Shown in pieces: positions 34,778 to 44,042 of a DNA stretch of 64,000 nucleotides; position 1 is the stretch's first letter; the number at the start of each line of letters is the position of its first letter. Origin of the DNA: an uncultured Aquimarina sp. (lineage in GTDB: Bacteria; Bacteroidota; Bacteroidia; Flavobacteriales; Flavobacteriaceae); assembly GCF_947492965.1 (NCBI RefSeq), contig NZ_CANLOZ010000002.1:62001-126000 (forward strand). The letters are read 5' to 3'. The translations under genes were made by a program, and so were the position numbers. A model generated the notes under the pieces. That model was given only the letters and a program-made list of their open reading frames with translations. It made no database searches and had not been told where the DNA came from.

Positions 34778-37702
34778 TTAGAATTTATAATTCAAAGACA
34801 AATTGAACAGGGTTCCAAGCTGACTGAAGTGATAACCATCATATGACATTTGTGAATATCTTCCGTTAAATGTAATAAGGTTAAAAGCTGTTTTCTCAGC
34901 ATCTGGATCATTTAATACAGCATCTCCTGTGGGAGTTAATGATTTAAATTCCCATTCTGGTAGTACATTTAAAATGTTATTAATGTTTAGTGCTACTGTA
35001 ATATTATCTGTAGCGTTATAATTAATACCAAGATCTGTAACTATTTTTGTTTTAAATTCAACGCTTAAATCAGAACCACCATCACTATCAGCAGGATCAC
35101 CACCTACTAAAGATTCTAGATCCTGTAATCCTTGATTTCTAAATTTAGTTGGACCGAATAGCGTATTATTTAAAGAGAAATTAAATTTTCCAATATCATA
35201 GTTAGCACCAAGAATGGCTTTAAATTCTGGACGCGAAGTAAAGAATAGCGCTTCTTGGGTATCATTTACAACGGATTGACCTGCATCAGCTACCAATGTT
35301 GGGTTGTTTACAGCACCATCTCTTTCATTTTGAATCACGTAATTTCCCGATAAACTAAAATTAAGTTTTCCAGGACCAATACCGATATTTCTATAATTAG
35401 CAACAACGTCGATTCCAGAAGTTCTGGTATCGATTGCATTTACAAAGAAACTAACATCAGATAGATTATTATTTTGTAATACGTCATCCAATGGTGTATT
35501 TCCTGCATCTGTAGCTCCAATTTCGGTACTCAGAACTATACGATCATCCACTTGTATGTTATAATAATCTACAGTTACATTGATGTTCTTATTGATCTTT
35601 GCGCCGAAACCTATGGTAAAGTTTGTAGACTCCTCAGCATCTAATTGAGGGATTGATAAAAGTCTGGCTTGCGGAGAAACATTATTAATTAATCCTCCAA
35701 CCTGAATTCCCTGACCTGGAATGAAACTGAATTGAGCTCTCTGTGTATAAATTTGATGTAGCGTAGGAGCTCGGAAACCTGTAGATAAAGATGCTCTTAC
35801 TGTAAATTTATCTTCTAAGAACTTATAACGACTACTAATTTTCCAAACAAAGGCTTCTCCAAAATCACTATAGTCCTCTAAACGAATTGTTCCATTTACC
35901 AAGAAATCTTCAGTAATATCAGCAGAGATGTCGAGATATCCACCAAAGTTATAACGGTTAAATTTTCCAGAATTTTCAGGTCTGTTTCCCGCAAAAGAAT
36001 CGGCTCCACCACCATCATAAGAAGCAAGATCTCCTTCAATAATTTCGAATGTTTCTGTTCTAAATTCTGCTCCAACACCAATACTAATTTGATCAGTAAT
36101 GAGTTTAGCAATATCTATATTACCTACACTATGTGTAAACTTTGTTCCTCCTGGATCAAAGGATATCGGACTATTTTCTTGATATAATTCAGATCCTTCC
36201 GTGATTTCTCCTGGATCTACAACTCCGTTATCGTTTGCATCCACCCAAGTTGATGGTGATAAAACAGAATTACGGTTATGAGAATTATTTACGCTATAAT
36301 CTTGAGAATTACCTCCAGTAGTGTAGCTTAGATCAAAGTTCCAACCATTCTTTTTGGTTTTAAATCCTATAGTAGCATTGTAATCATTTAAATCTCCTTC
36401 GAATGTTGGAAGATATCCTATATATTCTCCATTAGAACCATTTGGAAAGAAATCATTAAGGTAAGAGAAGAAGTCAACACCATCTACATCATCTGGGTTG
36501 AATGCTTCTGCACGTCTCCAATAGGGAGTTCTATAATTCGCAAAACTGTTTACCTTTTTATATACATAGGCAGCATTCATATATATATTAGTGTTCTCAT
36601 TAATGTCATACCCTCCATTCACTAAGAATTTTGCAGCAGATGTTTCGGGAGATCCATTGATATTTCCAGCATCAGGAAACTGACTTAAAAAGTTGTCTAC
36701 AGAAGTTCGTCCTAAGGTATTTCCAATAGCTATATTTGCCGCGTCTGGTTTAGGGGTTCCATCAGGAAGATTTGGATCTACAAATACAAAATCATTAAAT
36801 TCTCCATCAGCATCAACTGTTCCCGGACGATTGGCTAAGTTTACTTTAGAAAAATCTACAGTATAATTAAAAAAGCCTTTATTATCTCCGATAGTAGCTC
36901 CATTATTTAAACTGATACCGATCGTTTCTCCATCTCCTTCGGATGTTATACCGGTTCTTAAAGTAGCAGAACCATCATTAGGATTGTCTTTTAGAATAAT
37001 ATTCATAACTCCTGCAATCGCATCCGAACCATATTGTGCAGAAGCACCGTCCCTTAATATTTCTACTCGTTTAATTGCATCTGTTGGTATTGCAGAAATA
37101 TCAGAACCTGTTTCTCCTCGACCAGGAGAAGTCTGAGTATATAAAAGAGCACTCAGGTTTTTACGCTTTCCGTTGATAAGAATCAATGTCCTACTTGGTC
37201 CCATATTTCTTATTTCATAAGGGTCTAATAATGAAGTTGCATCGTTAACTGGAGTTTGAACCGTGTTAAATGATGGAATCTTATATTGGAGGGCTTTGTC
37301 AAAAGTTACCTGACCAGTAGATGCTAGCTCTTTAGATGCTAAAACATCAATAGGTAATGATGAAGTAGTGTTACTTCTTGGCAATGCTCGAGAACCAACT
37401 AGCAATACTTCGTCTAATTCAGAACCACTGGATAAAGTTACATTAATAGTAGACTGGTTGTTTATGGGCACTTCTTTAGATCCAAAACCTACGAAACTAT
37501 AAACTAAAACCCCGTCAGGATTTACTTCTATAGTGTAAGTTCCATTAAAATCAGTAATGACCCCATTGTTTGTTCCTTTTTCAAGGATGTTAACTCCAGG
37601 TAAGGGAGTGCCATCTGTATCGGTTACAGTACCTGTTACTTGAAGTTGAGAAAAAGAAATGCTGGCATACAGCATCCCTAAGATGAGTGTGAGCTTTTTC
37701 AT
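34778..37702 (-). CDS. TonB-dependent receptor, 974 aa
   Basis: The architecture matches the 871-aa paralogue: signal peptide (ending ASISFSQ), carboxypeptidase-regulatory-like domain (about 20-100), plug (about 110-245, with SSLPIDVLASKELA and YGSDAIAGVMNIILKDNP), then barrel ending LFNLSLNYKF. The barrel is about 100 residues longer, with extra loops. Members lacking SusD include siderophore, peptide and some sugar transporters. The gene is divergent from the alginate lyase pair (678 nt). Substrate unknown. Confidence 0.92.
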   Translation of the reverse strand: MKKLTLILGMLYASISFSQLQVTGTVTDTDGTPLPGVNILEKGTNNGVITDFNGTYTIEVNPDGVLVYSFVGFGSKEVPINNQSTINVTLSSGSELDEVLLVGSRALPRSNTTSSLPIDVLASKELASTGQVTFDKALQYKIPSFNTVQTPVNDATSLLDPYEIRNMGPSRTLILINGKRKNLSALLYTQTSPGRGETGSDISAIPTDAIKRVEILRDGASAQYGSDAIAGVMNIILKDNPNDGSATLRTGITSEGDGETIGISLNNGATIGDNKGFFNYTVDFSKVNLANRPGTVDADGEFNDFVFVDPNLPDGTPKPDAANIAIGNTLGRTSVDNFLSQFPDAGNINGSPETSAAKFLVNGGYDINENTNIYMNAAYVYKKVNSFANYRTPYWRRAEAFNPDDVDGVDFFSYLNDFFPNGSNGEYIGYLPTFEGDLNDYNATIGFKTKKNGWNFDLSYTTGGNSQDYSVNNSHNRNSVLSPSTWVDANDNGVVDPGEITEGSELYQENSPISFDPGGTKFTHSVGNIDIAKLITDQISIGVGAEFRTETFEIIEGDLASYDGGGADSFAGNRPENSGKFNRYNFGGYLDISADITEDFLVNGTIRLEDYSDFGEAFVWKISSRYKFLEDKFTVRASLSTGFRAPTLHQIYTQRAQFSFIPGQGIQVGGLINNVSPQARLLSIPQLDAEESTNFTIGFGAKINKNINVTVDYYNIQVDDRIVLSTEIGATDAGNTPLDDVLQNNNLSDVSFFVNAIDTRTSGIDVVANYRNIGIGPGKLNFSLSGNYVIQNERDGAVNNPTLVADAGQSVVNDTQEALFFTSRPEFKAILGANYDIGKFNFSLNNTLFGPTKFRNQGLQDLESLVGGDPADSDGGSDLSVEFKTKIVTDLGINYNATDNITVALNINNILNVLPEWEFKSLTPTGDAVLNDPDAEKTAFNLITFNGRYSQMSYDGYHFSQLGTLFNLSLNYKF

Positions 37703-38380
37703 GTAAATAATAATTAAATTGGTAAAAATAAAGATAGTAATAAATCAATATTAACAAAGGATATCGCCTTTAATTAAATTTTTTTTAGGGGGATTTTTTC
37801 TCTTCCAATTTCTCTGAGATAGGTTAAATAGATAAATCTTTAATTTTTTAAGTTTTATTTAGAATTAATACTAGTTTTTAGCAGTTTATTTTTAGATTTT
37901 GGTTTTTTGATTTGTTAATAAAAACATTATAAAAATTAGTACAAATCTGGATTTACAGGAAAGAAAAGTTAGTGAAAGAACAGTGATTTTAAAGATTAGT
38001 TGTTTACTGTTTTATTTTTTGGAGTTTTTTTAAACAATATGTACAAACGAATACTATCTGAATAATTACGAATACTATTTTTTAGCACGCATATAGATGT
38101 TACGGTTAAAACTTTAATAAAGTACTTGTTATTTTCACTTTCAAAACCTGATTATAGGTTTTGGCGATTAAGTACCTACTGTTTTGTTTATTTTAACAAA
38201 GTATCTGAGGTATGTTAATCTTTTAATAATAAAGGGAATTTTCCCATTTTAAATTAGGAATACTTCTTTTCTGGAGGGTATTATTGCAAATAAATTGGTT
38301 GACCAATTACGATATTGGATAACCAATTTATTTTTATTTATAATTTAAAAACGTAAACATTTTAAAAACAATCATTTACA
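37703..38380. other. 678-nt intergenic region between divergent receptor and alginate lyase genes
   Basis: AT-rich and without a gene on either strand. Its right end holds the operator pair at 38295-38326 and a TATTATTG box at 38279-38286 that resembles a -7 element. No clear -33 box or operator copy was found on the receptor side. Confidence 0.6.
38295..38326 (+). promoter_or_regulatory. Operator pair upstream of the first PL7 lyase
   Basis: Two imperfect palindromes, TTGGTTGACCAA (38295-38306) and TTGGATAACCAA (38315-38326), lie 20 bp apart from start to start. They follow a TATTATTG -7-like box (38279-38286), so they would cover the start of the transcript and suit a repressor. An equivalent pair with the same spacing precedes the second lyase. 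Confidence 0.75.
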
Positions 38381-40327
38381 ATGAAACTAACATTTATTAT
38401 TAGAAAAAGGTCTCTTTTTTCGTTATTTATTGCAATATTATTTTTTCCAATAGTAAGCTGTACAAATGAAGAATTTGACAGCGAGCTACTGGAAACTATT
38501 AAAGGTGATTCGGAAATTAAGGTTTCCATACCAATTCAAAACCCTGGATTCGAACTTGGAGAAGTTAATTGGGGAGATTCTGAAAATTATGCTATCTCAA
38601 GTGATAGAAATTCAGGGATAAAATCCGGAAAAGTAACGAGTTCATCTGGCAAAATAGAACAAACGGTTGATGTAAGTCAAAATACAGACTATATCCTTAA
38701 AGCTTGGGTTAACGGAGATGGCGAACTTTCTGTAGGTGGACAATCAATTGATTTTGATACAAACGATTTTGAAGAGATTGCTATTAACTTTAACAGTGGT
38801 AGTAATTCTTCAGTGACTATATTAGGAATAAGAAATAGTGGAGATGTCCGTTTTGATGATTTTACACTTAAAAGTACTTTGATAGATGGGCCAGTAGCTA
38901 CAGGTCAGATAGTACCAATTAGTATTTCTGCCAATGGAAATCAAATTGGATATGGACCAGAAAATACGGTTGATGGTATCGTTGAAAATACGGAATCAAG
39001 ATGGTCATCCAATGGGTATAAAGGTAAATATATTACCTATGATTTAGGTGCTATTAAAACAGTATCAAGTTTAAAAATAGCTTGGTTTAAAGGAGATGAA
39101 AGAGAAGCATATTTTCAAATTAGAGTGGGTAATTCTACATCTTCTTTACAAACTGTATATAATGCAAAAACTACGGGAAGTAGTGGGGCAACAGAAGGGT
39201 TAGAAACTTTTGATTTTGATGATGTTGACGCTAGATACGTAAGAATATCTAGTTTTGGTAATTCTAAAAATAGCTGGAATAGTATTATTGAAACGGAAAT
39301 TTATGGAAAAGAAGAGGACGGAAACGATGATACAATTCCTCCTGGACCAGTATCGGAGTTAAATGCGGTAGCTAGAAATGGTTCTGTAGTTTTAAATTGG
39401 AATAATCCTCAAGATTCTGATTTCAATAGTGTACGAATTACTTATGATGGTGGTGAGGTAATTTCTTTTGGAGAAAGTGCTACGATTAATAACTTGAGTA
39501 ACGGCACTTCTTATTCATTTACTGTAGTCGCGGTAGATAATTCTGGTAATGTTTCTGCCAGTAAAGTTATAAATGCAACACCGCAAGGTCCACCACCAGG
39601 AGGCTCAGCAGCTAGTATTATCGGACCAGGATGGAAATTAAATGGATTTTCTGGTTTTCTAGCAATTGGTAGTAGTGATAATGGATTGGATTATGCAGAT
39701 AATGCAAGTAAAAATGAAAGTCACTTTTTCTTTGAGAAAGATGGATATGCAGCATTTAGGTGTTATCCAGGGAATCCAACATCTGGAGGATCTAGTAACC
39801 CGCGATCTGAGTTAAGAGAAGTGATAAACGGTGGAGATGGTTATTGGAACGGGAATACAAATACTGAGCATTCTATGAAGTGGAGATTTAAAGTAGAAAA
39901 TTTACCGCCTTCTGGGAAATTAGCTTTTGGTCAAATCCATGAAAGAGACGATTTTTATGATGATGTTATAAGAGTTCAAGTGCAAGGAGATGCAGGACAG
40001 AGTTCAGGAGAAGTGGATTTGAGAATACTTGGATATGTAACAGAAAAAGTTGAGGATCGTGAAGGAAGAACAATTGATTTTGATATGCGTTTGGATACTG
40101 AGTATTATTTTGAACTAACCATGAGTAATGGAGTTGTTACTTTATATAACCTAGATAATAATGGAAATCGAATTGAAGAGTTATTTCAATCTATAGATAT
40201 CGGTAATGCTAATGAAAACTATTTTAAAGCTGGTTGTTATTTACAATCTACAAGTAGTAGTCATGATGGGTCTAGCGATTACGGTCAGGTATTGGTCAAA
40301 GATTTATTAGTATCACCAGATAACTAA
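38381..40327 (+). CDS. PL7 alginate lyase lipoprotein with carbohydrate-binding and fibronectin III domains
   Basis: The lipoprotein signal has lipobox PIVSC (Cys about residue 27). After it come a jelly-roll carbohydrate-binding-like domain (about 50-165), an F5/8 type C/CBM32-like domain (about 175-310), a fibronectin III domain (about 320-400) and a PL7 catalytic domain (about 405-648). All three PL7 signatures are present: PRSELREV near 473, FGQIHE near 516 and YFKAGCYLQS near 613. These supply the catalytic Arg, Gln, His and Tyr. PL7 enzymes cleave alginate by beta-elimination; QIH rather than QVH tends to mark guluronate or mixed-block preference (known trend). Outer-membrane, surface-exposed location is inferred. 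Confidence 0.92.
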   Translation: MKLTFIIRKRSLFSLFIAILFFPIVSCTNEEFDSELLETIKGDSEIKVSIPIQNPGFELGEVNWGDSENYAISSDRNSGIKSGKVTSSSGKIEQTVDVSQNTDYILKAWVNGDGELSVGGQSIDFDTNDFEEIAINFNSGSNSSVTILGIRNSGDVRFDDFTLKSTLIDGPVATGQIVPISISANGNQIGYGPENTVDGIVENTESRWSSNGYKGKYITYDLGAIKTVSSLKIAWFKGDEREAYFQIRVGNSTSSLQTVYNAKTTGSSGATEGLETFDFDDVDARYVRISSFGNSKNSWNSIIETEIYGKEEDGNDDTIPPGPVSELNAVARNGSVVLNWNNPQDSDFNSVRITYDGGEVISFGESATINNLSNGTSYSFTVVAVDNSGNVSASKVINATPQGPPPGGSAASIIGPGWKLNGFSGFLAIGSSDNGLDYADNASKNESHFFFEKDGYAAFRCYPGNPTSGGSSNPRSELREVINGGDGYWNGNTNTEHSMKWRFKVENLPPSGKLAFGQIHERDDFYDDVIRVQVQGDAGQSSGEVDLRILGYVTEKVEDREGRTIDFDMRLDTEYYFELTMSNGVVTLYNLDNNGNRIEELFQSIDIGNANENYFKAGCYLQSTSSSHDGSSDYGQVLVKDLLVSPDN

Positions 40328-40496
40328 TTTTATTTATGGTGCTCTTTCCCTTTTTTGTTGATTGTTTTAATCTTACGCGATAAGTGTGGCAATATGATAT
40401 TATGTTTTTTGTTTCGTAAAATATGTACACATGGTATTTATTTAGTTAATATTTTAGTAATACTTAAAATAAGTTATATATTTTTTTACGAAATCG

Positions 40497-40527
40497 TTTG
40501 AGTTGGTATAATTATTCGCTAATATTG
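40497..40527 (+). promoter_or_regulatory. Promoter of the second PL7 lyase
   Basis: TTTG (40497-40500) is separated by 19 nt from TAATATTG (40520-40527), one mismatch from TAnnTTTG. The transcript would start near 40534, five bases before the first operator. Confidence 0.6.
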
Positions 40528-40538
40528 CAATAACTAAA

Positions 40539-40570
40539 TTGGTTGACCAATTATTTTTTTGGGTAACCAA
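40539..40570 (+). promoter_or_regulatory. Operator pair upstream of the second PL7 lyase
   Basis: TTGGTTGACCAA (40539-40550) and TTGGGTAACCAA (40559-40570) repeat the arrangement before the first lyase: same first box, same 20-bp spacing, similar second box. The shared consensus is TTGGNTRACCAA. Confidence 0.8.
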
Positions 40571-40611
40571 AATTTTAACACAAATTCTATCAACAATTCA
40601 AAACAATCATT

Positions 40612-41970
40612 ATGAAAACATTTTGTGAAAAAAGGGAAGTGTATCATTTACACTATTTGTTTAGATCTTTACTAGTTTTTATGCTAGTGTTAACAGGAGT
40701 TTCTTGCGAGAATGAGGAATTCATTGATGCTGATGATTCGCTTATCAAAGATGAGGGATTAGATACTAAAGCTACTCCAGTAGTAGGGAAGATTTATACA
40801 ATAAAAAACTTGAATAATGGACGCACTCTTGATATTGCTGGAAAAAGCAATAATAATGGCGCGAATTTACAGGTTTGGGGAACAGATGCTAATACTTCTG
40901 GAACTCACAGACAATGGGAGATACTATCAGTTGGCAATGGTTATGTAAGATTCAAAGGTGTAGATAGCGGTAAATCATTAGAAGTTGCAGGAGGAAGTAA
41001 CTCTAATGGAGCTAACGTGCAACAATGGGCTTATCAAGGAACAACGCATCAACAATGGCAAATTATTTCTGTAGGAAATGGATATTTTAGAATTAAAAGT
41101 AGAGATAGTGGAAAAAGCTTAAGAGTTACTGGTAGTTCTAATGGTAGTAATGTAGATCAGTATGCATATAACGGATCAAATAATCAGAAATGGTTTTTTA
41201 CGGAAGTTGGAGGTACAATAGATCCACCGCCACCGCCTCCTCCAGGAAATACAGCAGCAGCAATTATTGGAAATGGATGGAAGCTTAATGGTTTTAGTGG
41301 TAATCTAAATGTAGGAAGCAACGATAATGGATTGAATTATGCAGATAATGCCAGTAAAGCAGAAAGTCATTTCTTTTTTGAGAAGGATGGATTTGCAGCT
41401 TTTAGATGTTATCCTGGTAATCCAACATCTGGAGGATCTTCTAATCCAAGATCAGAACTTAGAGAAGTCATAAATGGAGGAGACAATTATTGGAATGGTA
41501 ATACAAATACAGAACATTCTATGAAATGGAGATTTAAAATAGAAGATTTACCACCGTCTGGTAAATTAGCTTTTGGTCAGATTCACGAACGTGATGATTT
41601 CTATGATGATGTAATTAGGGTTCAAGTACAAGGAAGTTCTGGACAAAATTCTGGGTCAGTGGATTTAAGAATTTTGGGATATGTAACCGAAGAGATTGAA
41701 GGAAGCGGAAGAACTATCAATTTTAATATGCAGATGGATACTGAGTATTATTTCGAGTTAACTATGAGGAATGGTGTGGTTAGGCTGTACAATTTAAATA
41801 ACAATGGTAATAGAATAGAGGAACTATTTGAATCTGTTGATATTGGAAATGCTAATGAAAATTATTTTAAAGCAGGTTGTTATTTGCAATCTACTAGTAG
41901 TAGTCATGAAAGTTCTAATGTATATGGTCAAGTACTAATTAGAGACTTGGTTGTATCTCCTGATAACTAA
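40612..41970 (+). CDS. PL7 alginate lyase lipoprotein with ricin-type (CBM13-like) lectin domain
   Basis: The lipoprotein signal has lipobox GVSC. A ricin-B-like beta-trefoil spans about residues 55-198, shown by three repeats such as YTIKNLNNGRTLDIAG, RFKGVDSGKSLEVAG and RIKSRDSGKSLRVTG with QQW/QKW ends. A proline linker leads to a PL7 domain (about 210-452) that is nearly identical in its core to that of the upstream lyase: PRSELREV near 279, FGQIHE near 321, YFKAGCYLQS near 418. The catalytic domain is thus duplicated while the binding modules differ. Alginate depolymerisation at the cell surface is inferred. It has its own promoter and operators. Confidence 0.92.
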   Translation: MKTFCEKREVYHLHYLFRSLLVFMLVLTGVSCENEEFIDADDSLIKDEGLDTKATPVVGKIYTIKNLNNGRTLDIAGKSNNNGANLQVWGTDANTSGTHRQWEILSVGNGYVRFKGVDSGKSLEVAGGSNSNGANVQQWAYQGTTHQQWQIISVGNGYFRIKSRDSGKSLRVTGSSNGSNVDQYAYNGSNNQKWFFTEVGGTIDPPPPPPPGNTAAAIIGNGWKLNGFSGNLNVGSNDNGLNYADNASKAESHFFFEKDGFAAFRCYPGNPTSGGSSNPRSELREVINGGDNYWNGNTNTEHSMKWRFKIEDLPPSGKLAFGQIHERDDFYDDVIRVQVQGSSGQNSGSVDLRILGYVTEEIEGSGRTINFNMQMDTEYYFELTMRNGVVRLYNLNNNGNRIEELFESVDIGNANENYFKAGCYLQSTSSSHESSNVYGQVLIRDLVVSPDN

Positions 41971-41990
41971 GGTAAAGATTAAGACTAAAA

Positions 41991-42026
41991 AAAAGATCGT
42001 CTAAATATTAATTTAGGCGATCTTTT
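41991..42026. terminator. Bidirectional rho-independent terminator between lyase and 42053 gene
   Basis: AAAAGATCGTCTAAAT (41991-42006) pairs with ATTTAGGCGATCTTTT (42011-42026), with a single T-G wobble and loop ATTA. A/T runs on both sides serve both convergent genes. Confidence 0.88.
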
Positions 42027-42052
42027 TATATTTATGATTTCTGAATAATAAT

Positions 42053-42604
42053 TTATTTCAGTTTATAGCTTGTAGATACAATAGAATCGGATGCAGAATC
42101 ATAAGTCTCTAAAATCAGGTTTTTCGCATCGTCAAAATGCCCTAAACAATTATTGTCTTTTGCAAAATTCACCAAATAATAACCGTTAGATAAGGGACGA
42201 GCTTTCAACATTTTTTCTCCGTTTTCGTCAATTATTGTAAAGATGTAACCAGAACCATTTGGAATACTACTATATAATTTCTCAGAGGATGTCTTACCCG
42301 CATTTTTTATCGAAACGGTCTGAGGAGAATATACAGCAGTTCTATTTGTATCCTCATCTTCTTCATCTGGATTCAATTTTAGTTCACTCTTTTTAGTAAT
42401 TATCTGTTGCTCGGTAATAACTTTTTCTTCTCCATTAGCACCTTTTATACGTATCGTTTTTGTGACAATTTCTTCAGAAGAGTTTTCTTTGGGTTTAGTT
42501 TCTGCAGTTTCTTCTTTTTTCTCCTTTTTATCTTCAGATTGTGTGTATCCAATAAAAACTGAAAATAAAAGTATCAATAATGTTACTTTCTTATATACTT
42601 TCAT
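42053..42604 (-). CDS. Exported hypothetical protein
   Basis: A signal peptide (ending FIGYTQ) precedes a Lys/Glu-rich, low-complexity stretch (about residues 24-50) and a mature domain of about 130 residues with no family I recognise. The segment NGSGYIFTIIDENGEKML and the end TYDSASDSIVSTSYKLK suggest a beta-rich exported protein. It is monocistronic and convergent with the second lyase. Function unknown. Confidence 0.75.
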   Translation of the reverse strand: MKVYKKVTLLILLFSVFIGYTQSEDKKEKKEETAETKPKENSSEEIVTKTIRIKGANGEEKVITEQQIITKKSELKLNPDEEDEDTNRTAVYSPQTVSIKNAGKTSSEKLYSSIPNGSGYIFTIIDENGEKMLKARPLSNGYYLVNFAKDNNCLGHFDDAKNLILETYDSASDSIVSTSYKLK

Positions 42605-42738
42605 AGGTTAATCATTTAGTGAGTTAAAAATACAAAAAGTTCAAAACTTTTGATTACCGTATTTTTTATTAAAAATTTCGCTTTGGCGTTAGTAGCTATT
42701 ATTTCACGATTATTTTGTGAGAATCTATTTCTTTAGTA

Positions 42739-42771
42739 TTTGTTTACTATGCTTTAATACCATTATCTTTG
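42739..42771 (+). promoter_or_regulatory. Promoter of ychF
   Basis: TTTG (42739-42742) and TATCTTTG (42764-42771), 21 nt apart, match the Bacteroidota vegetative pattern exactly. The start codon at 42821 is about 43 nt past the expected transcript start. Confidence 0.8.
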
Positions 42772-42820
42772 CACACTTAAAAATTTGAACAAATACTTTT
42801 GTTCCTAGATAACGAAAAAT

Positions 42821-43915
42821 ATGAAAGCAGGAATAGTTGGATTACCTAACGTTGGGAAATCAACACTTTTTAATTGTTTGTCTAATGCAAAAGCACAAAG
42901 TGCTAATTTCCCTTTTTGTACTATAGAACCTAATATTGGAGTTGTAAATGTACCAGATCCAAGACTAAAAAAGCTTGAAGAGCTTGTCAATCCGGAAAAA
43001 GTGATACCAGCTACTGTAGAGATTGTAGATATTGCTGGATTGGTAAAAGGAGCAAGTAAAGGTGAAGGTCTAGGGAATCAGTTTTTAGGAAACATTAGAG
43101 AAACGGATGCTATAATTCATGTACTTCGTTGTTTTGATAATGATAATATTGTACACGTTGATGGTTCAATAGACCCTATAAGAGATAAAGAAACTATAGA
43201 TATAGAGTTACAGCTAAAGGACTTAGAAACTTTAGAAAAGAAATTAGATAAAATAAAGCGTGCTGCAAAAACAGGTAATAAAGAGGCGCAAAAGGAAGAG
43301 TCTGTTCTTTTAGCATTAAAAGAAGGTTTAGAAGAAGGTAAATCTGTACGAGCTGTAGATGTTTCTGAAGATGATCATCTAGCGTATGTAAAACCTTTAC
43401 AGTTTATAACTGATAAACCAGTATTATATGTTTGTAATGTCGATGAAGGAGCTGCAGTAGAGGGTAATGATCACGTAAAACGTGTAAAAGAAGCAGTGGC
43501 TTCTGAAAATGCTGAAGTAATTATTCTCGCAGTAGGAACAGAAGCGGATATCACAGAACTCGAAGATTACGAAGAAAGACAAATGTTTCTTCAAGATATG
43601 GGATTAGAAGAGCCTGGATCTTCTGTTTTAATTAGAGCAGCTTATAAATTACTAAATCAACAGACTTATTTTACTGCAGGTGTTAAAGAAGTAAGAGCTT
43701 GGACAATTCCAATAGGAGCTACTGCACCACAAGCGGCAGGAGTAATTCATACTGATTTCGAAAAAGGATTTATTCGTGCTGAAGTAATTAAATATGAAGA
43801 TTATGTATCTTTTGGTAGCGAAGCTAAGGTAAAAGAGGCTGGAAAATTAGGGATAGAAGGTAAAGGATATGTGGTAAACGATGGAGATGTTATGCATTTT
43901 CTATTTAATGTATAG
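42821..43915 (+). CDS. ychF: Redox-regulated ATPase YchF (Obg-like GTPase family)
   Basis: The P-loop [12 protein letters not shown] opens the protein, followed by switch [22 protein letters not shown], and NVDE takes the place of the usual NKxD, which explains the ATP preference of this branch. An alpha-helical coiled insertion (about residues 130-200) and a C-terminal TGS domain (about 280-364, ending [10 protein letters not shown]) follow. YchF binds the ribosome and modulates stress tolerance. The length of 364 aa is normal. A strong promoter and terminator make it a single-gene unit. Confidence 0.96.
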   Translation: MKAGIVGLPNVGKSTLFNCLSNAKAQSANFPFCTIEPNIGVVNVPDPRLKKLEELVNPEKVIPATVEIVDIAGLVKGASKGEGLGNQFLGNIRETDAIIHVLRCFDNDNIVHVDGSIDPIRDKETIDIELQLKDLETLEKKLDKIKRAAKTGNKEAQKEESVLLALKEGLEEGKSVRAVDVSEDDHLAYVKPLQFITDKPVLYVCNVDEGAAVEGNDHVKRVKEAVASENAEVIILAVGTEADITELEDYEERQMFLQDMGLEEPGSSVLIRAAYKLLNQQTYFTAGVKEVRAWTIPIGATAPQAAGVIHTDFEKGFIRAEVIKYEDYVSFGSEAKVKEAGKLGIEGKGYVVNDGDVMHFLFNV

Positions 43916-43948
43916 TTACATACTAAAACAAACAAAATAACCTTAATG

Positions 43949-43977
43949 AACCTCTTAGAAATTCTAAGAGGTTTTTT
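43949..43977 (+). terminator. Rho-independent terminator after ychF
   Basis: AACCTCTTAG (43949-43958) pairs with CTAAGAGGTT (43964-43973), followed by a T run to 43977. Confidence 0.9.
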
Positions 43978-44042
43978 GTTGGACATCGTAATTCTATAAA
44001 TCACTTTCAGAATTTAAAAACTATTGATTCTAATATTGCACC

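Larger units (their letters stand above)
40328..40611 (+). other. 284-nt spacer between the two PL7 genes, containing a promoter and operators
   Basis: No gene. It contains the promoter at 40497-40527 and operator pair at 40539-40570. The second lyase therefore has its own regulated start. The leader just before the start codon, AAAACAATCATT, is shared with the first lyase. Confidence 0.7.
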
